A DNA stretch of 64,000 nucleotides from Lentzea pudingi (GTDB taxonomy: Bacteria > Actinomycetota > Actinomycetes > Mycobacteriales > Pseudonocardiaceae): the NCBI RefSeq assembly GCF_014646255.1, contig NZ_BMNC01000018.1, positions 1 through 64,000 of the forward strand. Direction: 5' to 3'. The first letter of the stretch is position 1. Each line of letters opens with the position of its first letter. A program made the position numbers and the translations under genes. Shown one piece after another: positions 56,706 through 64,000 of this stretch. The notes beneath the pieces were generated by a model. That model had not been told where the DNA came from and did no database searches. It saw only the letters and a list, made by a program, of their open reading frames with translations.

Positions 56706-57017
56706 ATGGCATCTACGTTCGCCGTGCTGGCGGATCCGAGTCGCCGGGAGATCCTCGACCTGCTGCGTGAACGCGAGCGGCCGGTCGGCGACCTCGTCGA
56801 CCGGCTGACACTCACCCAGCCGACCGTCTCGAAGCACCTCAGGGTGTTGCGCGAGGCCGGCCTGGTCGAGGTGCGCACCGACGCGCAGAAGCGCTGGTAC
56901 CGGGTGTCGCCCGAGCCGCTGGCGGAGATCGACGCCTGGCTCGCGCCGTACCGGCGGATGTGGGAGAAGAGCCTCGACGCACTGGAACGCCGGCTCGACG
57001 AGATCGAAGGGGACTGA
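56706..57017 (+). CDS. ArsR-family transcriptional regulator
   Basis: 103 residues from ATG 56706. Winged helix with ADPSRREILDLLRERERPVG then LTQPTVSKHLRVLREAGLV. No Cys cluster for metal sensing, so it belongs to the metal-independent (SdpR-like) group commonly paired with SRPBCC proteins. A TATATT -10 at 56694-56699 places the transcript start exactly on the ATG, so it is probably leaderless. Confidence 0.9.
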   Translation: MASTFAVLADPSRREILDLLRERERPVGDLVDRLTLTQPTVSKHLRVLREAGLVEVRTDAQKRWYRVSPEPLAEIDAWLAPYRRMWEKSLDALERRLDEIEGD

Positions 57018-57019
57018 CC

Positions 57020-57901
57020 GTGGACGCCGAACTGCGGATGATCGAGGGCAAGCCCGTGCTGCGCTTCGAGCGCACACTGCGGCACTCGCCGGAGAAGGTC
57101 TGGCGGGTCGTCACCGATCCGGCCGAGATGAAGCACTGGTTCCCGGCCGAGGTCGACGTCGACGGCCGCAGGATGCGCTTCACGTTCCCGGACGAGGCAC
57201 CGGTGGACGCCGACGGCGGCGAGGGCGAACTGCTCGAGTCCGACCCGCCGAGGGTCTTCGCCTTCCGCTGGCTGAACGACGTGCTGCGCTTCGAGATCCT
57301 GCCGCGCGACGAGGGCTGCGTGCTGGTCTTCACCGCGGTCGTCACGAACAGGCTGTCGATCGGCCGCGACGCACCCGGCTGGGCCACGTGCCTGGACGCG
57401 CTGGTGGCCCACGCCGACGGCACGGAGTTCGAGCCGCCCGCGGAGTGGCTGCCGCGCATCGAGCACTACATCAGGCACTTCGGCCTCGACGAGGGCACCG
57501 ACGAACCGCAGGGCGTGCGCTTCGAACGCGACCTGGTGTGGACGCCGCTGGACGACGTCTGGAAGCTCCTCACCGAGGGCGACGAGAGCGGCGTCCCGCT
57601 CCGTGCCGCGCATCCCGGCATCACACCGGGCGAGGTCACCAGGTCCGAGGCACCACACATGCTGGAGTACGAGTGGCTCCAGGACGGCGAACCGAAGGGC
57701 AAGGTGCGCTGGGAGTTCGACCACGTGCCGCTGCAGGGCACCACGGTCACGCTCGTCCAGGAGAACGCCCACGGCCCCGAGGCACTCGCGGCGTGGCACG
57801 TGCACCTGGAGCTGTTCTTCGCGGCCACGCAGGGCGAGATCCGCTGCCCGTGGCCAGAGGACCGCGAGAAGGAGCTGGCCGGACGCTACGCCGGACGCTG
57901 A
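57020..57901 (+). CDS. Double-domain SRPBCC (AHSA1-like) protein
   Basis: 293 residues from GTG 57020, 2 bases after arsR. Two activator-of-Hsp90-ATPase-like START domains: residues 10-150 (RTLRHSPEKVWRVVTDPAEM) and 160-290 (RDLVWTPLDDVWKLLTEGDE). The ArsR plus SRPBCC pair is a common actinobacterial module; ligand unknown. Despite the domain name there is no evidence linking it to the Hsp90 gene of this window. Confidence 0.88.
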   Translation: MDAELRMIEGKPVLRFERTLRHSPEKVWRVVTDPAEMKHWFPAEVDVDGRRMRFTFPDEAPVDADGGEGELLESDPPRVFAFRWLNDVLRFEILPRDEGCVLVFTAVVTNRLSIGRDAPGWATCLDALVAHADGTEFEPPAEWLPRIEHYIRHFGLDEGTDEPQGVRFERDLVWTPLDDVWKLLTEGDESGVPLRAAHPGITPGEVTRSEAPHMLEYEWLQDGEPKGKVRWEFDHVPLQGTTVTLVQENAHGPEALAAWHVHLELFFAATQGEIRCPWPEDREKELAGRYAGR

Positions 57902-57912
57902 CGGGCGTCGCG

Positions 57913-57942
57913 GACGCGGCCGAACCGAGGTCCGGCCGCGTC
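57913..57942. terminator. Bidirectional terminator
   Basis: Perfect 10-bp stem (57913-57922 with 57933-57942), 10-base loop, in the 48-base gap between convergent genes. Confidence 0.7.
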
Positions 57943-57949
57943 TGGGGCG

Positions 57950-59542
57950 TCAGTCGTGCTGCACACGATCGATGAGGCAGGCCCAGTCAGGCATGCTCCG
58001 CCGGACCAGCCGTCTCGGTGTCCTCAGCTCGTGTTCCAGCACCGCTCGCCGCCGATCTCCCGGGTTCGGCGCGAGTTCCTCGAGCCGGTCGAGGTCGGCG
58101 GCGGTGAGGCGGACATCGGTCACCTTCGAGGCGTCGGACCTCGCGATCGTCCACCAGCAGGTGTCCGCGGCGTGCTCACAGCCCAGGCGCCGGAACGACT
58201 CCTCCGCGGCGAGGAGGTCGCGCAGCGCCGCGGCCTTCTCCCTCGTGGCGAAGAGCAGGTCCGCTCGCACCTGGCACGACTTGGCCACCACCTCGGGGAA
58301 CTCCGCGGCGGCGATGACGCCCGAGACCAATTCCTTGCCCTCGTTGTACTTCTTGTCGGCTAGGCACAACCGCGCCTGCAGCACCGCGAGCCAGTGGTAG
58401 GGCTCGGTTCCCGGTGTCAGCACGGTCTCGGCAACCTGCGCCTGCCGGACCGCCGCCGCGAGCTCGTCGGGGCAGCGCGTCGACTCGTACCGGAGCAGTC
58501 GCAGCTCCGCGTGCAGCGAGGCGCACACCCCGAGCTCCTCGCTGGTCGGGCCTCCGACCGGGCGGAACAGGTCCTTCGCGATCATCAGCAGGTGCTCGCA
58601 CTTGCCGAGGAAGTAGATGCGGTCGTACCCGACCGCCTCGGCGGCCTGGTGCAGGAACACCCTGGCCTCGGCGCGCTTGCCCCTCGCGGCGGTCTTCAGG
58701 TCCCGGCACTTCTCCGCGATGTGGGTGCCATCCTGGGCCATCAGGATCGCCTCGCTGAAACGGTGCTCGCGCAGCAGGTGCCACGCCTGCCCCGCGACGA
58801 GCACCTTCGCCTTCAGCTCTTCGTCGCCTCTCACCCGGGGCCCGGACGCCAGTGTCCGCAGGCACACCTCCGACAGGCGCCGGACCAATCCGACGTCACC
58901 ACGCGCCTTGGCCACGGCCGCCACCGACTCGAACCCCCTGACCAGTTCGAAGTCGCCGGTGCCGCCCTCCACCAGCTCACGGGCCAGCAGGTACGCCTTG
59001 TCCGAGAAGAGCGGCTCGGCCTGCAGGTCGCTCAGGACCGCCCGAGTGCGGTACACCTCGTCGCACTCCTGCACAGCGACCGGCGGGCGGCCGCCGCAGT
59101 CCTCCTCAAGCGCTTTGAGACTCCGCACCAGTGCCTCCTCCCCGTCGCACGTGCCTGGATCGAACCGATGGGCCACGAGCTGTTGCAGCACGGCCGGCAG
59201 CGAGTTCATCTCGATCCCCGGCGGCACGACCACGACCACCGGGCACCTGTCCGCTCCCACGTGGTGGTAGAGCTTCTGCCGGATCAGGCCCAACTCGTAG
59301 CGAACACCCAGGCGTTCCATGAAGTCGTTGGACCGCAACGCTTCCAGGTACGACTCCGACACGATGACCACCACGATCCGTTCCCGCACCGCGTTCTCCA
59401 TCCAGGCCTGGATGGACATCGGGTGGGAGGAGCTGAGGTCGGCGTCCCAGAGCACGTCGAAACCGTGTCTGCGCAACACTTCGACCACCGGACCGGCGAT
59501 CTGTCCTCCGTCGCTACAGCTGTAGCTAGCGAATATGCCCAT
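57950..59542 (-). CDS. SEFIR/TIR-like domain protein with TPR-like C-terminus
   Basis: 530 residues from ATG 59542 (GGGGGAGG upstream). The N-terminal 130 residues form a SEFIR/TIR-type domain: GIFASYSCSD, a WDAD segment near 33-36, IVVVIVSESYLEAL and RYELGLIRQKLY, with Glu at the TIR catalytic position. The rest is helical with TPR-like pairs (e.g. AGQAWHLLREHRFSEAILMA; YHWLAVLQARLCLADKKYNE). Such signalling-domain plus repeat proteins are typical sensors/effectors of bacterial immunity. It lies next to a truncated dinB gene, suggesting insertion. Start and domain are clear; function is inference. Confidence 0.8.
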   Translation of the reverse strand: MGIFASYSCSDGGQIAGPVVEVLRRHGFDVLWDADLSSSHPMSIQAWMENAVRERIVVVIVSESYLEALRSNDFMERLGVRYELGLIRQKLYHHVGADRCPVVVVVPPGIEMNSLPAVLQQLVAHRFDPGTCDGEEALVRSLKALEEDCGGRPPVAVQECDEVYRTRAVLSDLQAEPLFSDKAYLLARELVEGGTGDFELVRGFESVAAVAKARGDVGLVRRLSEVCLRTLASGPRVRGDEELKAKVLVAGQAWHLLREHRFSEAILMAQDGTHIAEKCRDLKTAARGKRAEARVFLHQAAEAVGYDRIYFLGKCEHLLMIAKDLFRPVGGPTSEELGVCASLHAELRLLRYESTRCPDELAAAVRQAQVAETVLTPGTEPYHWLAVLQARLCLADKKYNEGKELVSGVIAAAEFPEVVAKSCQVRADLLFATREKAAALRDLLAAEESFRRLGCEHAADTCWWTIARSDASKVTDVRLTAADLDRLEELAPNPGDRRRAVLEHELRTPRRLVRRSMPDWACLIDRVQHD

Positions 59543-59612
59543 CTCGGCGACCTCCCCCGTCTCGCGCGCAGGGGGTGAGGGGAAAGATGGGATTTCTGGT
59601 GCTGCCGTCCAT
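59526..59612 (-). CDS. Possible 28-residue leader peptide before the SEFIR gene
   Basis: Minus-strand ATG 59612 with an ideal AGGAGG 6 bases upstream. 28 codons ending at TAG 59526, overlapping the first 17 bases of the SEFIR-TPR gene and covering its ribosome binding site. Content: Pro/Arg/Gly-rich. It could couple or gate translation of the larger gene. No known relative. Confidence 0.35.
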   Translation of the reverse strand: MDGSTRNPIFPLTPCARDGGGRRDGHIR

Positions 59613-59657
59613 GGTGTGCCTCCTGGGGACCGGGTCGACGAACAGATCCGTGCTGGA

Positions 59658-59837
59658 TCAGTGCGGCGAGGACCAATCACCTGAAGGGGACCACGACGCG
59701 GTGGCCACGACCGCGCGTTCGGTCGGGTCGCCGTTGCCGCCCACCACCACGGGCCTGCCGCGCAACGACGGATCGCGCAGCACCTCGACCGCCGCGATGA
59801 ACTGGTCGAGGTCCACGTGCAGGACCCAGTCCGCCAT
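59658..59837 (-). pseudogene. dinB: 5' fragment of a DNA polymerase IV gene
   Basis: The first 47 codons from ATG 59837 match the start of Y-family polymerases: WVLHVDLDQFIAAVE with the catalytic Asp, LRGRPVVVGGNG, DPTERAVVATAS. Right after this point (about 59695) the similarity stops and the frame ends at 59658; the remaining 300 or more codons of fingers, palm and little-finger domains are missing. The next gene on this strand is the SEFIR-TPR protein, so the rest was probably replaced when that gene arrived. Confidence 0.8.
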
Positions 59838-59847
59838 GCTGGACAGT

Positions 59848-60294
59848 ATGAAACGGTCCGCCGGAATCCTCCTGTTCAGACGAACCACCGAGCTCGAGGT
59901 GCTGCTGGGGCACATGGGCGGCCCGTTCTGGGCCCGCAAGGACGCCGGGGCGTGGTCGGTGCCCAAGGGCGAGTACACCGACGACGAGACGCCCGAGGCG
60001 GCCGCGCGCAGGGAGTTCGAGGAGGAGCTCGGGCTGCCGGTGCCGGAGGGCGAGCTGATCGAGCTCGGCGAGGCCAAGGGCTCGGGCAAGGTCATCACGG
60101 TCTGGGCGCTCGAGGGCGACCTGGACCCGGAGACGGTCACGCCGGGCACGTTCGAGATGGAGTGGCCGCCGAAGTCGGGTCAGCGCAGGACGTTCCCCGA
60201 GGTCGACCGCGTGCGGTGGTTCAGCGTGGAGGAGGCGAGCGCGAAGATCGTCTCCGCGCAGCGCCCCTTCCTCGAACGGCTCACGGCCAGATAG
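59848..60294 (+). CDS. NUDIX hydrolase
   Basis: 148 residues from ATG 59848. NUDIX box GEYTDDETPEAAARREFEEE followed by LGLP, with the REFEEE metal-binding core. Similar to small 8-oxo-dGTP/Ap4A-type hydrolases with SAGILLFRR at the start; substrate unknown. Its start codon is 10 bases from that of the dinB remnant, so the two were once a divergent pair. Overlaps the endonuclease gene by 14 bases at the 3' end. Confidence 0.92.
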   Translation: MKRSAGILLFRRTTELEVLLGHMGGPFWARKDAGAWSVPKGEYTDDETPEAAARREFEEELGLPVPEGELIELGEAKGSGKVITVWALEGDLDPETVTPGTFEMEWPPKSGQRRTFPEVDRVRWFSVEEASAKIVSAQRPFLERLTAR

Positions 60295-61438
60295 CGGCGA
60301 CCCACTCCGGGTGGTCGATGAACGGGTTGCGGTTGTGCTGGTAGTTGCTGAAGATCAGGTCGTTGCGGCGCTTCTCGAACGCGTCCGGCGGGTCTCCGGC
60401 GCTCCACTGCTTGAGGACCGAGAGCTTGCCGATGTAGGGCTGCGAGCCGTTGGACACCGAGTTGTTGATCTCCAGGTTGACGTAGCCGTCGTTGCCCTCG
60501 TAGCGCACGGCCATGTAGAAGATCATCCGCGCGACGTCGCCCTTCACCGCGGCGCGCGGCTCGAACGAGTCGCCGTCCGCGAGGCTGCCGCCTCCCTGGC
60601 TGACCGCCGAACCGCCGTTGTCGAAGTCCAGGTTGCCGCGGGCGGCGTTGACCGACACGTCCTCGGGCCGCAGGTGGTGGATGTCGGTGCCGGGACCGGT
60701 GGCCGTGCCGAAGTCACCGTGCGACTTGGCCCAGACGTGCTCGCGGTTCCACTGGTCGGCGCCGCCGCCGTTCGCCGACTTCGGCAGCGACAGGCCGCTG
60801 TAGAGGAGCTTGACGTTGCTCGCGTTGCCCGGGTCCTGGTCGGTGACCTTCAGCGCGTCCCAGACCTGGTCGTAGTTCAGCTTGGTCTGGGTGCGGACGA
60901 TGCCGTTCAACGCCGACTTCAACGCCGCGCCGCTCTTGCCGCAGGCCGCCGTGTAGTAGCTCTCGCACGTCGACGACCCCGTAGTGGTCGTCGTGGGCGG
61001 GGCCGTCGTGGTCGAGGTCGGTGTCGTGCCGGCGAACGCGAACGCCGTGGACGAGGTCAGGCCGGGGTGCGAGAAGTACGCGCTCAGGGAGCCGGTCACG
61101 TCGATCTGCCTGCCCAGCAGCGACGGGTTCGACCTCAGGCCCCATGCCGCGCGGAACGACGACGGGATCTGCACGTAGACCATGCTCGACGTGCTGGTCG
61201 TCGATGCCGAGTCGGCGAGTGCCAACGCGTAGTCGTTCGGATAACCCGAACGGATGACAGTCGTCGTGGCAGTGGGTTGGCCGACGACATACCCGCGCAC
61301 CGTCGCCGACGACCCGTTCTGGGTCGCGACCGCCTGCGCGACCGTGAGCGGAGCTGCTGCGACAGCGGCGGTCGACCCGTACAGGCCGACCGCCGCCAAC
61401 AAAACGGCCACTAAAGCAAGTGGACTCCACCGCGCCAT
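60281..61438 (-). CDS. Secreted endonuclease I-family nuclease
   Basis: 385 residues from ATG 61438 (GGGGAG upstream; GTG 61444 also in frame). Signal peptide (about 1-28, ending AVAAA). The N-terminal beta domain (TVAQAVATQNGSSATVRGYV, OB-like, as in YhcR) is joined by a Thr/Pro-rich linker (about 140-160) to an Endonuclease_1 domain with QWNREHVWAKSHG, TDIHHLRPED and the C-terminal NRNPFIDHPEW. Acts outside the cell on nucleic acids, probably for nutrient release. Confidence 0.92.
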   Translation of the reverse strand: MARWSPLALVAVLLAAVGLYGSTAAVAAAPLTVAQAVATQNGSSATVRGYVVGQPTATTTVIRSGYPNDYALALADSASTTSTSSMVYVQIPSSFRAAWGLRSNPSLLGRQIDVTGSLSAYFSHPGLTSSTAFAFAGTTPTSTTTAPPTTTTTGSSTCESYYTAACGKSGAALKSALNGIVRTQTKLNYDQVWDALKVTDQDPGNASNVKLLYSGLSLPKSANGGGADQWNREHVWAKSHGDFGTATGPGTDIHHLRPEDVSVNAARGNLDFDNGGSAVSQGGGSLADGDSFEPRAAVKGDVARMIFYMAVRYEGNDGYVNLEINNSVSNGSQPYIGKLSVLKQWSAGDPPDAFEKRRNDLIFSNYQHNRNPFIDHPEWVAAIWP

Positions 61439-61448
61439 GAGCACTCCC

Positions 61449-61477
61449 CGATCGTGTGGATGTTTCGCACACGATCG
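61449..61477. promoter_or_regulatory. Inverted repeat before the secreted nuclease gene
   Basis: Perfect 10-bp arms CGATCGTGTG / CACACGATCG with a 9-base spacer, 11 bases upstream of the nuclease start. A -35-like TTGACC (61492-61487 minus) precedes it. Could be an operator or a hairpin at the mRNA 5' end. Confidence 0.5.
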
Positions 61478-61509
61478 GTGTACATGGTCAACGCTTGGTT
61501 AACGAGGGA

Positions 61510-61740
61510 TCACGGCAGCAGGACGACCTCGCCCGTGGTGCGCCCAGACCCGACCAGCTCGTGGGCCTTCGCGGGCCCCCGCCAATGGCACCGCGTGGTC
61601 GATCCGCACCTCGAGCTGCGACAACGCGGCGAGATCAGCGCCGGGCGCGGTGACACCCAGGAACAACTCGAACCGGATGCCGAGGGCGGAAGCTCGGTCA
61701 ACGTCAAAACCTGGGACGCCGGGGATGAAGCTGACACTTG
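61510..61740 (-). pseudogene. 3' remnant of a quinone oxidoreductase (MDR superfamily)
   Basis: About 75 codons with clear MDR C-terminal sequence: first FDVDRASALGIRFELFLG and DLAALSQLEVRIDHAVPLA in one frame. A one-base shift near 61570-61580 follows, then AKAHELVGSGRTTGEVVLLP and a stop in the next frame. The N-terminal two thirds of the enzyme are absent. It is dead by both truncation and frameshift. It lies just before a DinB-superfamily gene, and no other gene occupies 61445-61747. Confidence 0.8.
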
Positions 61741-61747
61741 AAAGTGC

Positions 61748-62251
61748 CTAGCCCTCCCTCAGGTACAGGTCGCGGAGCAGCGCGATCTCCGCGAGGTGGT
61801 GGATCACCTCACGGTTGATGTGCAGCACGAGAGTCGCCATCGGCTCTTCGGCGAACGGCCCCTCCGCCGGACCGACCGCAAGAGAGAGGTCCGCCTTGCG
61901 CGCGCCAGCCATCCACGCCTCGTACGCGTCGTCCAGCTGCTGCAGCGCCTCATCGGCGGTCATCGCGTACTGCCACGTGGCGTGATCGGCGGGCGGACCA
62001 CCGAAGTGCGACGCCGTGCGCATGTTCAACACGCCCACGATGATGTGCGCCATCCGCCACGCGATCGTGGTGACCGGCGTGGGCTCCGGCGCCGGGTACT
62101 GCCAGTCGATCGAGTTGTCCTTGCGGATCGTCCACGCGTCCGGGACGGGCTCCCAGAAGTACTCGTCGTCCGTCAGGCCGTCGAGCCGCGGCCGTGCCTG
62201 CACGTTCCAGTGGAACTCGAGCTGGTCCGTCAACTGCTTGTTCCAGTCCAT
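61748..62251 (-). CDS. DinB-superfamily (four-helix bundle) protein
   Basis: 167 residues from ATG 62251. Begins MDWNKQLTDQLEFHWNVQARP and carries WRMAHIIVGVLNMR and LHINREVIHHLAEIALLRDL, the three-His metal site of DinB/YfiT-like thiol-dependent enzymes. Likely mycothiol- or bacillithiol-type transferase; substrate unknown. This DinB superfamily is unrelated to DNA polymerase IV. Confidence 0.87.
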   Translation of the reverse strand: MDWNKQLTDQLEFHWNVQARPRLDGLTDDEYFWEPVPDAWTIRKDNSIDWQYPAPEPTPVTTIAWRMAHIIVGVLNMRTASHFGGPPADHATWQYAMTADEALQQLDDAYEAWMAGARKADLSLAVGPAEGPFAEEPMATLVLHINREVIHHLAEIALLRDLYLREG

Positions 62252-62306
62252 GCCGGTGACCGTAAATCCGTTTGCGGACAACCACCGCCCTGGAAACACT
62301 CCGGCT

Positions 62307-63449
62307 GTGGACATTCGCACCTCGCGCCCCGAGGACGTGGACCAGGTCGCGGGTCTGGTGGTCGCGCGCATGGACCCCAGCGACGGCGACGACGCCCGCC
62401 TGCTGATGACCGACCCGGACGCGGGCTGCGACTGGGTCGGGGTCGCCGCCGACGGAGACCGGATCGTCTCCACGGTCACGCTGATGGACGAGACCGTGAC
62501 GCTCGCTGGCCTCGACATCCCGGCGGGCCAGCTCGAACAGGTCGCCACGGACACCGAGTACGAGGGCAGGGGCCTCGTGCGGCAGCTGATCGGCTGGGCG
62601 CACGACAGGTCCGCCGAACGCGGCCACCTGCTGCAGCTCGTGATGGGCGTCCCGTACTTCTACCGCCAGTTCGGCTACTCCTACTCGATCCCGGTGAAGC
62701 AGACCCGTGCGCTGACCGAGGTCCCGGCACCCGTCGCGGGGCACACGATCCGGCGGGCGACCGAGGCCGACGTCCCGGTGCTCCAGCGCCTGCAGGACGA
62801 CGCCCAGCGCGGCGCGGACCTGCGGATGGGCCACACCACGCGGTGCTGGCGCTGGCTGATCCACCGCACCGGCTCGATCACGTGGATCGTCGACCGCGAC
62901 GGCACACCGGTCGCCACGGGCCGCAGCACGCCCGAGGAGGCGGGCGACGTCGTGCTCGGCGAGATCGCGGGCGTCGATGACGACGCGGTGCGGGCGTTGG
63001 TGGCGCTGGTGAACCCGGCCCAGGTCGGCGAACGCCACCCGGTGCTGGAACCACTGCTGGCCGGCCGCGCCCCGGAACTGGACCAGTACATGCTGCGCAT
63101 CCCGGACGTCCCGAGGCTGTTCGAGCACCTGCGTCCGGTCTTCACCCGGCGCCTGAGCGGCCACGAACCCGTCGACGTGGTGCTGGGCTTCTTCCGCACG
63201 CACGTCCGCTTCCACTGGGACGGCGAGCGGATCGGCCCGTACGAGTGGGGCGGCACCCTGCTCGGCCCCGGCTCGCTGGGCGGCGCGGGGATCGCCCCGG
63301 ACCTGCTGGCACCGCTGCTGTTCGGCCCGCACGGCATGGACGGCCTGCGCCGCATCTACTCCGACATCTACCCCGGCCCGAGGACCGAGCTGATGACCAG
63401 GCTGTTTCCGCCGGTCAGCAGCGACCTAATCACCTTCTACCTGCCGTAA
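62307..63449 (+). CDS. GNAT-family N-acetyltransferase (Eis-like, two-domain)
   Basis: 380 residues from GTG 62307, nearly leaderless. N-terminal GNAT domain with VATDTEYEGRGLVRQLIGWA (acetyl-CoA loop) and YFYRQFGYSY. A second GNAT-like region (about 145-260) and a C-terminal segment (to FYLP) give the length typical of Eis-type enzymes. These acetylate amines on diverse substrates, including drugs. 55 bases divergent from the DinB-superfamily gene. Confidence 0.87.
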   Translation: MDIRTSRPEDVDQVAGLVVARMDPSDGDDARLLMTDPDAGCDWVGVAADGDRIVSTVTLMDETVTLAGLDIPAGQLEQVATDTEYEGRGLVRQLIGWAHDRSAERGHLLQLVMGVPYFYRQFGYSYSIPVKQTRALTEVPAPVAGHTIRRATEADVPVLQRLQDDAQRGADLRMGHTTRCWRWLIHRTGSITWIVDRDGTPVATGRSTPEEAGDVVLGEIAGVDDDAVRALVALVNPAQVGERHPVLEPLLAGRAPELDQYMLRIPDVPRLFEHLRPVFTRRLSGHEPVDVVLGFFRTHVRFHWDGERIGPYEWGGTLLGPGSLGGAGIAPDLLAPLLFGPHGMDGLRRIYSDIYPGPRTELMTRLFPPVSSDLITFYLP

Positions 63450-63459
63450 CCCAGAATAA

Positions 63460-63480
63460 ACCGAGCGCTCGGTCTAGTAT
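63460..63480 (+). promoter_or_regulatory. Palindromic operator and -10 before the last gene
   Basis: ACCGAGCGCTCGGT (63460-63473) is a perfect 14-bp palindrome of TetR-operator style; -10 TAGTAT follows at 63475-63480. Transcription would begin about 63487, two bases before the ATG: a leaderless message under probable repressor control. No matching regulator gene is inside the window. Confidence 0.6.
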
Positions 63481-63488
63481 TGGACCCC

Positions 63489-64000
63489 ATGACGACTGTG
63501 CAGGAGGCCGCGGCGGTCCGGTACGGCATCTGGGTCGCGTGCCCGGCCGCTGGAGCCGCCATGGCGTGGGGGCTCAAGCTGGCGGCCGGGTGGATCACGA
63601 CGCTGGGCTGGTTCCCGTTCCAGGGCGTGTTCGAGCTGGTCACGGAGATGCCGGAGCCGTGGGCGACGCTCGCCGCCATCACGGTCGGCGCCGTCGCGGG
63701 CTTCGTGTTCGCGCTGTTCTGGGCGAGCGAGATGATGTCGGTCGAGGTCTCCCACGCGCGGGTCACGCTGCGCAGGGACGACAAGACGTTCGGCTTCGGC
63801 CGCGACGAGGTCGAGTCGGTGTTCGCGGACGGCAAGCAGCTCGTGCTGCTCTCCCCGGCGGGCGCCGAGCTCGTCCGCGAGAAGTCCGACCTGAGCCGGG
63901 CGAGGCTCGAGCAGGCCTTCACCGGGCAGGGCTACCGGTGGCGCGCGGCGGACCCGTTCGCCGGTGAGTTCCGGATGTGGATCGAGCACGCGCCGGACCT
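63489..64000 (+). CDS. YqeB-like membrane protein (partial, cut by window end)
   Basis: Open from ATG 63489 through the last base (170 codons visible). Two membrane helices (about 13-40 and 58-82) precede a cytoplasmic PH-like beta domain (VEVSHARVTLRRDDKTFGFG, FADGKQLVLLSPAGAELVRE). Resembles YqeB-family proteins of actinobacteria; function unknown. Confidence 0.75.
   Translation, partial: MTTVQEAAAVRYGIWVACPAAGAAMAWGLKLAAGWITTLGWFPFQGVFELVTEMPEPWATLAAITVGAVAGFVFALFWASEMMSVEVSHARVTLRRDDKTFGFGRDEVESVFADGKQLVLLSPAGAELVREKSDLSRARLEQAFTGQGYRWRAADPFAGEFRMWIEHAPD

Overview
This 64 kb window comes from a high-GC actinomycete. The evidence is the uniformly G/C-rich third codon positions, frequent GTG and leaderless starts, a mycothiol-dependent isomerase homologue, a LexA box of the TCGAAC-N4-GTTCG type, and the gene order uvrA / infC-rpmI-rplT-rRNA methyltransferase / pheS-pheT / argCJBDFR-argH / mpg / tyrS. 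That order is the one known in mycobacteria and their relatives. The protein styles suggest a Pseudonocardiaceae-like organism (Lentzea/Saccharothrix type), but this is inference. I saw no complete transposon, IS element, tRNA, rRNA gene body or CRISPR array. The left edge holds the promoter and leader of an rRNA operon that runs out of the window.

Layout. 1-6.4 kb: rRNA operon leader, tyrS, a small membrane protein, two tandem TIR-domain paralogues, 3-methyladenine glycosylase and argH. 6.4-12.3 kb: the arginine operon argC-J-B-D-F-R, an unknown 88-codon gene and argH, nearly all joined by 4-8 base overlaps. argG is not in its usual place. 12.4-20 kb: two tandem histidine kinases plus a response regulator, soluble transhydrogenase, two exported proteins of unknown function and an AlkD-type glycosylase. 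20-24 kb: pheT/pheS. 24-29.4 kb: an Hsp90-like chaperone with an adjacent TPR protein, and an S41 peptidase. 29.4-32.3 kb: rRNA methyltransferase, rplT, rpmI, infC and a DUF1844-type gene.

32.3-44 kb is more accessory. It holds a membrane/coiled-coil pair, then a divergent D-amino-acid module: PfkB kinase, IclR regulator and RidA on one strand; a D-serine/D-threonine PLP enzyme, D-aminoacylase and GntP permease on the other. A perfect palindrome lies between the two arms. An alpha-galactosidase, a repeat lipoprotein and a TetR/flavin monooxygenase pair with two tandem operators follow. 45-64 kb: an SRPBCC protein, uvrA with an SOS box, small enzymes (isomerase, acyltransferase, metallo-beta-lactamase fold, amidase, RNase HI with a Cys/His tail, aminotransferase), an ArsR/SRPBCC pair, a SEFIR/TIR-TPR protein next to a truncated DNA polymerase IV gene, a NUDIX hydrolase, a secreted endonuclease, a decayed quinone oxidoreductase, a DinB-superfamily protein, an acetyltransferase and a partial membrane protein.

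The best candidates for undescribed biology are: the TIR pair, in which one copy has lost the catalytic-position glutamate; the SEFIR-TPR gene sitting on a dinB remnant; the kinase pair with an extra C-terminal membrane segment and outside domain; the Hsp90/TPR pair; and a long structured leader before an exported-protein gene near 20 kb. All coordinates and motifs were read by eye; family assignments rest on recognised motifs, not on searches.
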